A DNA stretch of 64,000 nucleotides from Kappaphycus alvarezii (taxonomy: Eukaryota > Rhodophyta > Florideophyceae > Gigartinales > Solieriaceae): positions 2,733,001 through 2,797,000 of the forward strand of contig NADL03000590.1 in the NCBI GenBank assembly GCA_002205965.3, read 5' to 3'. Position numbers and translations under genes: made by a program. Each line of letters begins with the position of its first letter. Position 1 is the stretch's first letter. Positions 1 through 11,141 of the stretch are shown one piece after another. Below the pieces are notes generated by a model, which was given only the letters and a program-made list of their open reading frames with translations, searched no databases and had not been told where the DNA came from.

Positions 1-136
1 GACCGTAAGGCATCCTCCTACCCCTAACGGAAGCTATCTACGTCGCTCTACCCTGCCAGCTCCGTTAGCCGTCCAGTAGAGTCTAAAAAGGTCTCTCGAA
101 GAAGCTAAGCTTCCGAAACAAGCCAAGTGGTGTTTG

Positions 137-353
137 TGTCCCCGTATACTGTAGATTCCATCTCCTGAGGTGCCCAGGTCAGGAGTATACCGTAGATTAG
201 CTGACAAATGCAGTACAGTTGCATATCTAACTGGCAGTATAAAGCACAGTAAATTAATTTAAAATATATCAATTGGAATCATCGTACGTAATGAATTGGA
301 ACTACTGTCGGTTGACATTGTCTGCTTGGCAAAATCATCTTCTAATTCTAACA
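137..353 (-). repeat. Copia-1 3' LTR (internally deleted)
   Basis: Matches 6690-7271 in two blocks: around 140-203 (CTGAGGTGCC...CAGGAGTATA region) and 208-353. The high-coordinate edge is set by TGTTAG on the minus strand next to the purine tract at 354-366. Relative to the other LTR it lacks about 355 bp between the blocks. The low-coordinate edge is approximate. Confidence 0.65.
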
Positions 354-481
354 TTCCGACCCTCTCAGTTCGTTTGAATCAAACGAATGCAGCTTTTTTT
401 TATCAATCTAATGTTCAATTGGATGACTAATGCGACCATCTTGGATGATGCGGTGTAGAATGGAGTCACTTTTGAATTTTG

Positions 482-1137
482 TTAGAGCGTCAGCAGGGTT
501 AAGCGCAGAGCGAGTAAAGTTGATGTTCTGGGGTTCTTTCTACTTGTAAGAATTCTTAACAGTAGCATATCTATCATGAGACGTTTCTCACTAGTCGTAG
601 TCGCCCTAGTAATGACATCGAAAAGAGACAAGCTATCCGTAAACATGATGATAGGAACAGGTCTTAACCTCATTTTCTGAAAGTCTTGTTTCAAAGCGTT
701 GGACATATCGAATGCATCAGCTAATGCCATAACTTCACTGCCAAGTACAGACCTCGTGACACGTTTCTATTTGTGAGATGACCAGTAAAGGTGTTTAAAC
801 TAGTCAATTTCATCTGGTAAGAAATAATGTATCCAAGCTGTGATGATCCGTCGATATTTGTCGCAAATGATGCATCGGAGTAAACACGCAAGTAAAGTTA
901 TTTCAAATCAAGCTTCGGAAACTTAGGTCGCATAGAGGTGTCATTTTTGACGACATTTAAGGCGAGATTGATCCTTTTGAAATGCTTCTGCGGGTCTCTT
1001 ATGAATACGTCTTCCGTAAGTTGAGCGGCTTGGGCGACCCGAAATGAAATGTCAGGCCTCGTGTATGCTATCCAAGCCAGTTTAGCCTTCTGGGATTTAT
1101 AATAACTAAAAAGGGCATCAGAGGTAAAAGTGCTCAT
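482..1137 (-). pseudogene. Copia-1 RNase H and C-terminal pol fragments
   Basis: Two broken frames. The 898-1137 part contains AWIAYTRPDISFRVAQAAQL, the conserved stretch that precedes copia RNase H. The 482-730 part reads ALADAFDMSNAL, then FTDSLSLFDVITR and EKRLMIDM, typical of the RNase H core of this copia branch. The frames are separated by stops. It lies downstream of the reverse transcriptase fragment in the element's direction. Assignment to copia RNase H is by motif recognition. Confidence 0.65.
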
Positions 1138-1144
1138 TTACAGC

Positions 1145-1570
1145 TTAAAGTAAATCGTCGACATAGGTTACACAAAGACCAGAAAGCTTCTTACTAATTA
1201 CCTTAAAGAAGAATGATCCATCGTTAGCTGTAGATTCCATTCCAAGATCGGATCTTAAATGTTCGTAAATTGTTCTTCCCCAGTAATCACCACTGCCAAG
1301 GAGTCCATAGAGTGGCTTGAGAAGCTTAAGCATTGCATCGGGACCAAGCTCAAACTCCTTTGTCGAGTTTAAATGGATATCTCTGAGGAGTTTCTTGGCG
1401 CTTTGCGGATATGCTTGTGTAACATCTGTTGAGAAGAGCTTGAAGCCGAAAATAGATGCAAGTCCAACTAGTATTCTGATCGAATGTTGACGAGCATTGC
1501 TAGTCTCATGGACAATAAATTCTTTCATTTTGCCCCTTTGATCTTGTGCGACGAATCCAGCGTTCCACAC
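1145..1570 (-). pseudogene. Copia-1 reverse transcriptase fragment (RVT_2)
   Basis: A 141-codon frame with copia reverse transcriptase hallmarks: RILVGLASIFGFKLFSTDVT with the first catalytic Asp in STDVTQAYPQS, then KPLYGLLGSGDYWG, and at the C-terminal end the YVDDLL catalytic box. The thumb and connection are missing or out of frame. It lies between the integrase fragment (2246-2929) and the RNase H fragments, which matches Ty1/copia order. Confidence 0.75.
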
Positions 1571-2245
1571 TTCACGATTTGTACCCGAATCTTTGATGGC
1601 GAGTACAAATCTTCCACTTCGAACATGTTAGTTGGATGGTACTTCATCCTTGCATACTACTTTTCATGTGCCACGTTCAATCAGTCCCATGTTTTCCTTT
1701 CGTTTCGCTGGACCGAATTCAGCTATGCGTGGATCTTTGGAATGAATCATTTCTTTAAGATGAGTAGAGAAGAGAGGACTAGGGGGTTGTTTTGAGAACG
1801 GAATGTTTTTAACATAGTTTGATAGAATTCAGAGGGGGGGAGAATTCCGAAGGGTCGACAATTTCTTCCTTAATTTCGCGAAAGTACGGTTTCGCTTGTT
1901 GTGTGTTGAAATGTTGAGTCGGCGAATTTACCCTTTGAACATGAACCATTTTGTCATGGATATCGATAACTGGATAAGGCCCTATCCATTACTTCTATTT
2001 CTCTCTGAAGATGAGAACTTCGTCACCGGGGTAGTAAACCCTGTCCGAAGCAGAAGGGACATTACTTTTTAACGCAGTTGAAATACGTCTTTATGCAATG
2101 ATAGTGTTCATTTTCGTCATTGCATCAGCAATAATTTTCATGCGTTCACTTTAGTGGGGTAGTCTTGAGTTTAGAACTGGGAACCTGGGTTGGATTCGGA
2201 ATACCAGAAATGAAGGGACTAAACCATTTTCTCCAATGGTGTCAT

Positions 2246-2929
2246 TCATGGCTTTGTTAGCAATTTCAAGGAGAAGTTCCTTTCTGAGGTACATTTGATG
2301 TGAACCTTTCGAAAGATACAGCGTAGCGGAGGATGAAGTAGTTCCCCTATACCGAGAAAGTTACGGGCGTCAACACCAGAAATTCTAAGTTTGATTCCAT
2401 ATCCATTCAGGATTTCTTTCCATCGGGGAGAGTTGAATACTGATCCTGCGTCGGTCCGAATCTGATTAGGGAATCCAGAGCACTTTAGACACCAGGCCTC
2501 AAGAAAAGCAAGCCAGATTCCTTCAACACTCTGATTGTATCCTGACCTCGGGTCTAAGAAAACGGCGCTTGAAAAACGAATGGCTGTGTCGATAACATGA
2601 AGGATTGGATGATTGTTGATAAACAATAGATCTACAGATAGTTCGTCACCAAAAATCAGTTCATCTTTATCTTGCATGGATACCTTGAAGCGAATGGGAG
2701 TAGGACCAAGACGTTGACATGTATTGCAATGTCGCGAAATATTTTCGAGGATTTGTTTCGTATTAGCATCAAACTCTTCCGGTCCAGCTTTCATAAGAAG
2801 ACTCAATAAATTTTCAGTGGAAGGGTGATGGAAACCTCGATGAAGTTTAGTCAGCTCGCTACGGGTAAAGTTGATGACACTTTTGTTCCATAGAAGGTAA
2901 GCATGACCATTTTTGCGAACAACAGGCAT
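2246..2929 (-). pseudogene. Copia-1 integrase fragment
   Basis: A 227-codon frame. Residues about 25-75 carry an HHCC zinc-binding pattern (LHRGFHHPSTENL, then HCNTCQRLG). It is followed by a DDE catalytic core: Asp in LSVDLLFINN, Asp in IRTDAGSVFNSP, and Glu in GIGELLHPPLR. The spacing and order fit a retroviral-type rve integrase. The C-terminal region is lost in a frame change. The enzyme would insert retrotransposon cDNA. Confidence 0.75.
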
Positions 2930-2932
2930 CTT

Positions 2933-3169
2933 CTATTGCAGGACTGGATTTGACATAGTGTTTTCCACGTTGTTGAAATAGACCTGTATCCTGTCAAGTG
3001 TGTCAAGTCCAAGCAAAAATGTTAGATCAGAATTGAAGACATCAAACTGGAAAGATATAGGAGACTCAGGCAGAGGGATCAGAATACCAATCGAGCCGAT
3101 AGCACTCTGAACGTTTTGTCCAAATCTGTATAGGTTTCTGCTTTTTTTCATCTTGAATTTATTACCCAT
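2933..3169 (-). pseudogene. Copia-1 protease-like segment
   Basis: A short frame directly upstream of the integrase fragment containing FQFDVFNSDLTFLLGLDTLD, which resembles the C-terminal flap and 'LLGLD-LD' part of pepsin-like retroelement proteases. The catalytic DTG/DSG box is not visible here, so the call rests on position and weak similarity. Confidence 0.4.
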
Positions 3170-3660
3170 GAATCTACAATAGGCACGGGCTTTCTGAGGA
3201 CAAATGACTATTTTCTGGGCACCAGAGCCAATTCATGTCCCTTGCAATTCCGTTTGCCATTTTACGCTCAATTTTCTGTGGAAGGCAACCGTTTCTGCAC
3301 CAGCCAAAAAAAATCATGAGTTAGTAAGTAAATTTGATGAAATTGGATACGTCGACTGAAGTTCGAACTTATACCGACTCTAGATGGAGTCCTACTTTTC
3401 TGGAGAGCAGTACCAGATGAAAATTTTTTCATACGGGAGGAGGATTTACTGTTCCTTAAAGAAAATTTGTTAGGACCAAAGTCTACATCAAAGCTCCCTG
3501 TGAAGGATCCCAGGATGTCATTGTGAAAATTTTCCGCCGTAACTGGGATTTATTGCTCATTTGGGACATCATTTCCTTCATCTTTATCGAAGCAGTCAAT
3601 TTTCTTCTCAGTGTCGCTGAACGGGTCTTCCACGTCCTCATTATCACTAAACATGGCATC

Positions 3661-4902
3661 TTAGACTTGTTGACATAGTTCGAAAAGGATTTGCTTAGCA
3701 CGACCAGTATTTCTGCTTAATGAATTGCTGACATTGTTCATTAAATTCCGAGACATAGGGCATTCTCGAATGAAATGATTTTTGTCTCCGAAAATATTAC
3801 ACCAGCGAACATTTCCGAAGCGGTCAAGAACATTTTTACCGGGAGTATCCTTATGGTAGCCATTGAAACGATTGGATTGTTCTTGACGGCGCAAATATGA
3901 AGTGAAGTAGACGAACGCGATCCTGGTTTACGGGGCTTACCATATGTTCCATGGTTGAAGTAGAGACCGGGAATATTCGGAATTGTCGGAGGTTCGTTCG
4001 GTCTTAATGAGGGTTCCGAACGACCAGGAGCTTTGGGATCTCTCTGATTTCCTTCAATCTCTTCTTGATTTATCAACCAACTTGAATCAAGAGAAGCGTA
4101 CAGCTGTTGAAAATTCCACTGGGTTGTTGCCGATAGAACATTTGCGATTGTTGCTTTAGACCAGGGCGCACTAACGACATCCGTATAGAGGTATTAGACT
4201 TTTTTTCCTCAGACCTGTGCTGCGGGGGACCTTGCGGAGCAAATGTGGTGATTTTATCCCGTAGGTCTTCCAACGCCTCAGGCACAGTGCAAGGCTTGCT
4301 TTCGATTACAGCGGACAGTCTTAAGGTTGAAAGGCGTTTACGAATTCGATTATGACGGGTAGAACTATTGTATTCTTCCCTCATATTAGCTACCGCTTCC
4401 GAAAAAATTTCACAGCGTTCATAGCTATGCTCACGGTAGAACCGTTTCGCCTCACCTTCGAAAACGTTATGAAAGTATTGCAACTTCTTGTCGTTAGGGA
4501 GTTCATAATTCGCGGCGGCATCGAGGTAGTTGGATATGTATTCGTTGATATCCTCACCAAGTTTACCTGTAAATTTTTCCGTGTATTTGAAACGAGTTGC
4601 GAGGTTGTGAGCAACCCTCGATTAGTCAGCATAGCGAGATTTCTCATTAACTTGAGAGTATAAAGGGACTTCATTATGCCTTTTTGCACTAGCTAGTACG
4701 GCATAAGCTTCGTCCTTATCCTGTTCCGACCGATAAAGCATGGATTGGATTCCCCAGGAAATACGCGAATTTTCTGGATGCTGAGTGTACTCCAGCCCGT
4801 GTAGTTGCAAGTGGTCGCGGAAAAGCCTGAACAGTACCGCAGGGCAACAAGGAAATTCTGTGTTGTAAAGGATTTACACAGGGAGACCTTAGCGAAGGCC
4901 AA
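3661..4902 (-). pseudogene. Copia-1 gag remnant
   Basis: Several overlapping broken frames. One (4073-4483) starts MQYFHNVFEGEAKRFYREHS and is helical and charged like a capsid segment. Another (3661-3894) includes WCNIFGDKNHFIRECP, which looks like a CCHC zinc knuckle that has lost its second Cys. It precedes protease and integrase in the element's direction. No continuous gag frame remains. Confidence 0.5.
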
Positions 4903-5047
4903 TTATCGCATCTTCATGTGAAGGTTGCGGGTCGGCATTGATGTGAAGAGAAATAGCAGCTTTAAAGTTACAATGCGACGGGGAAATTGGTTTATACGCG
5001 TTAAGAAATTTCTTGATATACTCCAGAGTGAGCATCTTGAGGCGCCG

Positions 5048-5116
5048 TTCTCAAAGGTTCCGGGTGATAGAACCTAAATCCCCTAATCCCCTTCTCAAAG
5101 GTTCCGGGTGATAGAA
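5048..5116. repeat. 25-bp direct repeat pair
   Basis: The sequence TTCTCAAAGGTTCCGGGTGA, followed by TAGAA, occurs at 5048-5072 and again at 5092-5116. It lies near the start of the gag-like region of Copia-1. Function unknown. Confidence 0.7.
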
Positions 5117-5119
5117 AAA

Positions 5120-6690
5120 CGGAGTCTTTAGGATGTAGAGGGGGAGTTGGAACTATTTAAAGAAGTACTAAGCGGAGTCGCTCCTTCTTGAAGAGCTTCT
5201 TGGTGAGGATATGACGATCTGCATTAGGCTTATTGTGGATGGTGATATTGCACAACTGTCAATGGAAACCCTTCGGTTTTTCAAGTTTCCAGATCTTGTA
5301 AATGTGGCTCTTACCTTTTTGTGGACTTCAAGCTGCAGGAGAGATGCAAAAGGTCGTTCCCAAGGCCCAAAATAGGCTTTAAATGTCTTTCCCTTCTTCT
5401 TCGTCCTGATTTGGTCGTTCCATATGCGGTAGATGTGGTCTGAAAGCCCTTCTTCTATCGGCTTCAGCTGATGAGAGCTAGAGGCACGGACGTGCTAAGC
5501 TGCGGGCGTCACGGCAGGGACGAGGAGCCTTGGGATTTGGAACGGTGGGTGTAGGTGGGGAGGAGGATAAGCAGCGGAAAAAGGCGGTGCGGGAGGAGGG
5601 GAGTAGGAGAAGAGGAAGCCGCGGTGACAGGTTGACCGGAAGGGAGGGCGTCAGTGTCGAAATTTACTACCGGTGTTGCCGGGGCGGAGAGGGGATTGTC
5701 ACCGAGCGTTGCTGTAGGGGAGAAAGAACGTTCTCCCGGTACTACCTATGCTGCGCTTACTACTTCGCGTTCGATGAGAGCGGTAGCCGTGTTCCGTTCC
5801 TCTTCAGATCTAAGCTCTGAAACGAAGACGCCCTCCAGGTGTTTACGTAGCTTACGCATCGTAGACACTAAGTAGAAACCCACTGGTCAGTATGGTAGAC
5901 ACTGTTTGTTTATCTGGTATAAAAGCTAAGGTTAACTTATTTTTTATAAGATAACCTGCTGTGATTACTAGAACAGCTAGGTGATCAAAGCAAGCTAGAG
6001 CTTAAAAAAGGCACAAAAGAGTAAAGCAATGAAGCAACAGTTTTCGAGAACAGAGTATCCAACCACAACCAGCGAGCCAAGTAGATTTTCCAATCCAGAC
6101 CCAAGCACAGCCAAAAACAAAGCAGCAGCCACACAGCGAGTAGACGCGGGTAGGAGTAGGACCTCGAACAGGCGCAGCGTAAGTGCAGACACACAGAACT
6201 AGGCGACAACAGTAGAACCAGACCAGCTTAGCAGAACACAAACAGGCACTCCAGACAGTGAATAGGAAGCAGACGATCACTAAGAATGGATAGAACAGAG
6301 ACAAAGCTGCAGATAGCAAGACCAAGAACGGAAGCAAGACCGAAGACCAATATCAGCACCATGACCAAAACCAAAATGCACCAATTACCACAGAACAACC
6401 ATACCACCATACAACAGAGAAGAAGCAAGAGTTTCCAAAGCAGCAGTGGGGACGCAATAGGATTCAGGAGGAAATAGGATTCAAGGCAACAGAGCGATGA
6501 GGTCGAAAGTTGAATTCCGGAATGTGGTTTCAACCCGTAGATGAGCGGGGGCGAGAGCCGAAGCTCGACCAATTGGTTTGTGCTAAATCGAGCAAAATAA
6601 TAGGGGGAGGAGGCACAAAAGTTTTGTTGCTGTTGTCGTTTTGTTTGTTAATGATGCTGGTGGTGGTGGTGGTGTGCGGGATGCAACACC
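5120..6690. other. Copia-1 leader or unrelated filler, no gene seen
   Basis: About 1.6 kb between the gag remnant and the upstream LTR. It has a G/A-rich block (5520-5720) and an A-rich block (6280-6480). Open frames on both strands are biased in composition (hydrophobic runs on minus, Arg/Gly on plus) and show no family motif. It could be the 5' leader of Copia-1 or a later insertion. Confidence 0.4.
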
Positions 6691-7271
6691 GTCACTCTCC
6701 TTATACTGTAGATTCCCTTTCCTGAGGTGCCAAGGTCAGGAGTATACTGTAGATTAGCTGCGATGTTTTTGTCCGCTATTTGCAGTACTAACGCTTGAGA
6801 TCGCTCTGTGTCACTTATTTGCGTACCGCCGGGAATTTTGGGGTACAGAGGAACTGTGTTGAAAGCGATTGAGAAGGATAGAGATCAAGGATTGCGGGCT
6901 CAACTGTTAAAGAGGAGAGTAAGAATTTAAGTGTGCTATGACTCTAGACACCCCCTAAAAATTATTTTTTATAGTTGCTGTAGGAATACCGTAGTATTCA
7001 ATTTAAAATGCACTGTTTTAGAGTATATTTGAGGGGCTGAATGAATGTATCAGATTAGTTTTTAAAATGGCGTATAATATAACGGAGAAACTATGATTCA
7101 GGGGGGTGTGATATGGCATCGAGCGGCAGTGTACAGTGGCATACCTAACTGACAGTATAAAGCACAGTAAATTAATCTAAAATATGTCAATTCGAGTCAT
7201 CGTACGAAATGAATTGGAACTACTGTCGGTTGACGTTGTCTGCTTGACTAAATCATCTTCTAATTCTAACA
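6690..7271 (-). repeat. Copia-1 5' LTR
   Basis: Longer LTR copy. Blocks 6701-6763 and 7120-7271 match the 3' LTR in the same orientation. The minus-strand start is TGTTAGAATTAG at 7271. The low-coordinate edge is estimated from where similarity to the other LTR stops. Confidence 0.6.
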
Positions 7272-9828
7272 ATAATCCCTCCATTTCTGGAAGATTTTTG
7301 ACACACGTAGAATCAAAGACCAAGCAAGTTACATAATTTCTGGAAACCGCCAATCAGTTTGTAGTACTAGAAGATTGCGAGGCCAGGAAAGCGGCAAGTG
7401 GAACCCAGAGAACACCCGTAGTAAATCCTGTTTCAGGGGCCACTCAGTAGCTTTCCCGTGTGCCACATTTACCACTTACAACATATACACTATTTAAAAA
7501 TTGAATTTAGCAGCAAAGGAAATAGAAGCTATGACAGACGAGCGCAATATGTACAAGGAATTGGTACTCACAGCGCGCGATGATATGGCTGCTCAACCCC
7601 CACACCGCCCCCGCCAGCCTTCTTTCCGCATGATGATCGTCCTAATCAGTGACCGTGGCCACTTTCTCCACTACGCCCAGCATTTGAACCACCTGAGACG
7701 AGATTCCAGTCCATCATTAACAGATTTGGAGCCAAGAAATATCCCAACATGTTCTGGGAATCCCGCCACACGGGATCATGTTGGGCAGCGAGATGGATCT
7801 GCTTTCCATGAGGGACGTTACTGCTATGGTCGAAGCGGTTACAGTGGGAATCGTGGAAGGGGGGATGATACTGGACGTGATGGTCATCAGGGCGGAAATT
7901 GGTCTTACTCACGAAGATATTCCAGAGTGATGCCATCTCCTAGAAAACCCTTCACAGGCGGCCGCCGATAGGATGTTTACAGTATCTGTACTGAACATGC
8001 ATGTTACCCTTTCTGCTGAACCTCTCTGTGCAACAGTGCGGAAAATTGGTCGATATAGTTGAAAAATATGCGTTTTTTGTGAACACGTCTTTGAGTGTTG
8101 GTTATTGGCATGGTAGTGGCTGGGAGGGGGGCGCTTGTGGGTATGGGAGCTCTCACACAGCTCGTGCCTTGCGAGGTAATGGTTGTTGCGGCAAGACGGG
8201 GGTTGAAGGGTATTTAGCATCACAGGCGTTGTTGCAGTTGCGGTTGGTGACTTAGTTGCAGTTATAGCAAGCTGCACCATGGGTTCGGGGTGTTGGGCGG
8301 GAGGTTGGTACTGTTAATGGAAGCGGAGCGTTGTTGTTGTTGCAGTAGTTGAAAGAGACCTCTGGAGGGAAGGTGAAGGTTGCAAGTGGTTGGAGGGGAC
8401 TTCGGAAGAGGAGGGTGAACAGGAATTTGACATGGGTATACCTGTGTATGTTTTGAGGGTGTCTGACGGTGAGCCGGTTTGGTTCAGGATCTGGGCGATG
8501 GACGGATGGGGTGATAAGGATGCGGTAGGTGTTAGTTGAGGGTATGGAACGGGTGGTGGTTGTGATTGATGGAGTTTGGTTGATATAGTTGCAGAGGTAG
8601 GGGTTTGTTTTAGTTAAGGGAGTGGGGCGCGTCAGCTACTGGAGGTGTTTTGCCCTAGGGAAAAACAATTCGAGTCAAGTTTGAGGATGTGGGATGAGGG
8701 TGCGCAGGGGGTGAAGTTGAGGTTTTCGGACGGATGAGATCGAGGACCGGGGGATATTGCAGTTGAGCTAGTGATTGAGCGTGTTATTGAGCGTTTGGGG
8801 CGTGTTTCACTGCAATAAGTCGCATTTTCTGTTGCGGGACGACGGAGGGTATTGATGTTGAGCGTATGATGAGGCGTGTTATGGTTGAGGTTGCGGGATG
8901 GGGCTATGTTGTTGTTGAAATTGCGGGAGGGGGAGTTTTAACACATTTCAGTGAAGCTTGTGGGACAGACTGGATGGTGCGGTTGTAGGAGGGGCTTACG
9001 GTTGAAATTTTGGGACAGACTGCCGGTTGTGGTTGGAGTTTTGGGACGTGGGTGTTGCATTTCAGGGTACAGGACAGCGGGTGTTACAGTACTGCACTGT
9101 TGTGGGTTTAGGACTGGAATGGGACGAGAGAGGGTTGTGTAGGGGGACCGTTGTGGACGATTTGGAATGCGGGGGACACTTGAGCGAGGCACTGTACTCG
9201 CCTGGTGAGAATGAGGGGGGCTCAAGGGTAACGAGTGGAGAATAGCGGCAAAGGAATTACTCGGACGGTTGGAAGGATCGGAGGTGCGAGGGGTCGAGAT
9301 ATTTGTGGCACATAAGTATTGTGTCGCACCTCGCCCGCACTGAATGCTACCCAAGAACCTCACGTAGCACACGTGCATACTTCAAGAAATTTCACTGATA
9401 CTGTACTGTAGCTCGTTTATTTTTGACACTGTACAGTGCGGTATATAATAACCTAGGGAGGGGAGAGTAGAGAGAGAGAAAGTTACCACAACAACATCAA
9501 CACTTTTCCAAACTCTGGGCCAACCTACATCCCTTCCCCGAAAACATCACCCCCTTCCTCTGCGTCACGCTCCCTCCCCGAACTCACGCGCGCGATCCTA
9601 CACTCGCGCCATCAACAGGGACCACGGACGGTGGAGTGTAGTGCAGGGGGACCAGAGACAATAGAGTGTTGCGCACGGAGATGAGACTGGGCGTTGTTGT
9701 GTCGGGGGCCTTTACGGTCTGGGTTGATGTTGACATCAACAGTGGGGAGAGTGTGGGGTGCTGTTGTGCTGAAGTGTCTGATTGGTACAGGGTAGGGTGG
9801 GATGTTGCTCGAGCGATGTGAGGGAGTT
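7272..9828. other. Low-complexity spacer with a weak ORF remnant
   Basis: A plus-strand frame at 7501-7971 and shorter frames in the other two phases (7790-8050) look like decayed coding sequence but match no family I know. From about 8280 to 9300 the plus strand is strongly G/T rich with imperfect repeats of the type GTTGCGGGA. The resulting minus-strand Pro/Ser-rich frame (8938-9378) is compositional. No gene is supported. Confidence 0.4.
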
Positions 9829-9830
9829 TA

Positions 9831-9870
9831 CATTACGTCAGAAGTATAGAATCAGGGGTATTTTCTCGCC
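9831..9870 (+). repeat. Left inverted-repeat tip of the Tc1/mariner element
   Basis: The outer 40 bp of the left terminal inverted repeat; the rest resumes at 16335 after the nested gypsy element. Its last five bases (9866-9870, TCGCC) are one copy of the Gypsy-1 target duplication. Confidence 0.85.
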
Positions 9871-10093
9871 TGAAAGCGGCTTCTTTTGTCCGCCTTTCTC
9901 CAGCACCTGGTTGCGCAAAAATAGGTAGACCACTCAACAAAACCAAAAACAAAAACACACTAAGTTTATTTGCCGCCTCTCTCCGCTTCTTTCTTCCCTT
10001 CCACTCAATACAAACCCTGCGCCAGTCCATTTTCAACGCCGCGATACAGCCAAGAGCGATCACACGTGTACAGGCGTACACGTGGAGTACACA
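9871..10093 (-). repeat. Gypsy-1 3' LTR
   Basis: 223 bp. On the minus strand it starts TGTGTACTCC and ends GCTTTCA (TG...CA). It is flanked on the internal side by the purine tract GGGGGGTGA and outside by TCGCC. Confidence 0.9.
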
Positions 10094-10254
10094 TCACCCC
10101 CCAATGAAGCCATGCTGCGACCTCGCAGCATATCCCCCAAAATAACCTGAAAATGCAAAACAGAAAAACAAATCACCCGGAAAAATAGAACGACGATCGG
10201 CAGGGCTCAAACTCGGGAAAGGAGAAGTTTAATGCGTTCAGTATCTACTGTGGA

Positions 10255-10620
10255 CTGCGCACGTCCTAACTATACGGTTAAGATCTAACCGGATGTACTT
10301 CGTCGTCCGTACGCATCGGTGCTCGAGACAGGATAGCTTCAGCGATGGAGGACCACAGGGTGCAACTCAGTCGCTGGTCGATACGGCGGCGGACAATGCC
10401 AACTGTCGAGTGACACTTGGACGCGATCCGCGGAACTAACTCCTCGATAAATGTAATAGTTCCAGGGGAAGGGGCACCTAGGGAATCAAACGCCAGAGGT
10501 CGAAACGTGAAGTTCGGGACTGAATCCACAGAAGAATAGGATATTAACAGCCCCATTTCGCCTTCCCACCAGTACCTGTAGTCCTGCAGTGTACACGGTA
10601 GATACTCAATGAAGTAAATT
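10255..10620 (-). pseudogene. LINE-B C-terminal fragment nested in Gypsy-1
   Basis: The frame reads FRPLAFDSLGAPSPGTITFI, then PRIASKCHSTVGIVRRRI and LWSSIAEAILSRAP. The same module occurs at 40750-41030 (minus), 42830-43060 (plus) and 43540-43790 (plus), where it follows LINE reverse transcriptase or endonuclease-like sequence. It is therefore the 3' coding tail of a LINE, 5' truncated as is usual, and sits between the Gypsy-1 integrase and its 3' LTR. The exact insertion edges are not resolved. Confidence 0.6.
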
Positions 10621-10733
10621 TTCATTCACCTCACATATCCACTCGGCCTGCCGGGTAGGGGAGCCAGCATGTTGGCGCTGGGGACGTCCCGTCGTGCGCC
10701 AGGGTTGGCAGTACAGGCGGGAGGGAGGCCCCC

Positions 10734-10756
10734 GATCTGGGGGGTCCCCCCAGATC
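10734..10756. repeat. Perfect 11-bp-arm palindrome
   Basis: GATCTGGGGGG, one T, then its exact inverse complement. It lies in the 3' untranslated part of Gypsy-1. It could fold into a stable hairpin in RNA or single-stranded DNA. Confidence 0.8.
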
Positions 10757-10844
10757 TTTTGCAACGTGTCACAATTTGGTTGGCCCCTCTCGACCAATCG
10801 ACATTCGACAAGTCATTCCACACGTGTCTGCGCTGTACCCCAAC

Positions 10845-11108
10845 GGGATTGGCCGGTCCTGTCAACTGGACAACCGACGTAAACCTCGGCAACAGGACTT
10901 ACCGGTCCTGCCAACTGATCCGCATCCATCACAGGCGCAACAAAAAGACGACAAACAAAGCAAACTCACAAAGGACAACTAAAAGACACAAAAAAACACG
11001 AACTTGCATACAACACAATCACCTGGAATACCAGGACTAGCCGGTCCTGGGAACTCAAACTTGCAGACAACATAATGAACCGGAACCTCCAAGACCGGCC
11101 GGTCTTGG
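10845..11108. repeat. Cluster of GGCCGGTCC-type palindromes
   Basis: Four related palindromes occur within 264 bp: 10845-10860, 10893-10910, 11031-11050 (CCAGGACTAGCCGGTCCTGG) and 11089-11108 (CCAAGACCGGCCGGTCTTGG, perfect). Further copies lie in the coding part of the same element at 14075-14090, 14633-14649, 14682-14697 and 15361-15374. Confidence 0.75.
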
Positions 11109-11141
11109 ACACTCGGGACACTCTACCTTACTCTTCAGGGC

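Larger units (their letters stand above)
137..7271 (-). mobile_element. Copia-1, decayed Ty1/copia LTR retrotransposon
   Basis: Minus-strand element read from high to low coordinates. Domains appear in copia order: gag-like sequence (about 4900-3660), a protease-like segment, integrase, reverse transcriptase, RNase H. Related sequences at about 137-353 and 6690-7271 have the same orientation and are taken as 3' and 5' LTRs; read on the minus strand both begin TGTTAGAATTAG. A purine tract (GAGAGGGTCGGAA) directly precedes the 3' LTR, as expected for the plus-strand primer. The coding frames are interrupted many times, so it is inactive. The outer LTR edges on the low-coordinate side are approximate, and no target-site duplication was found. 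Confidence 0.75.

Noticed and set aside
5530-5820. Arg/Gly-rich plus-strand frame
   Set aside because: Caused by G/A-rich low-complexity DNA inside Copia-1.
6505-6575. Minus-strand GGTCGAGC...GGGTTGAAACC resembling a tRNA T arm
   Set aside because: No cloverleaf can be drawn and the acceptor arms do not pair.
8938-9378. 146-codon minus-strand frame
   Set aside because: Pro/Ser/His-rich composition follows directly from the GT-rich plus strand; no motif, no conserved structure.
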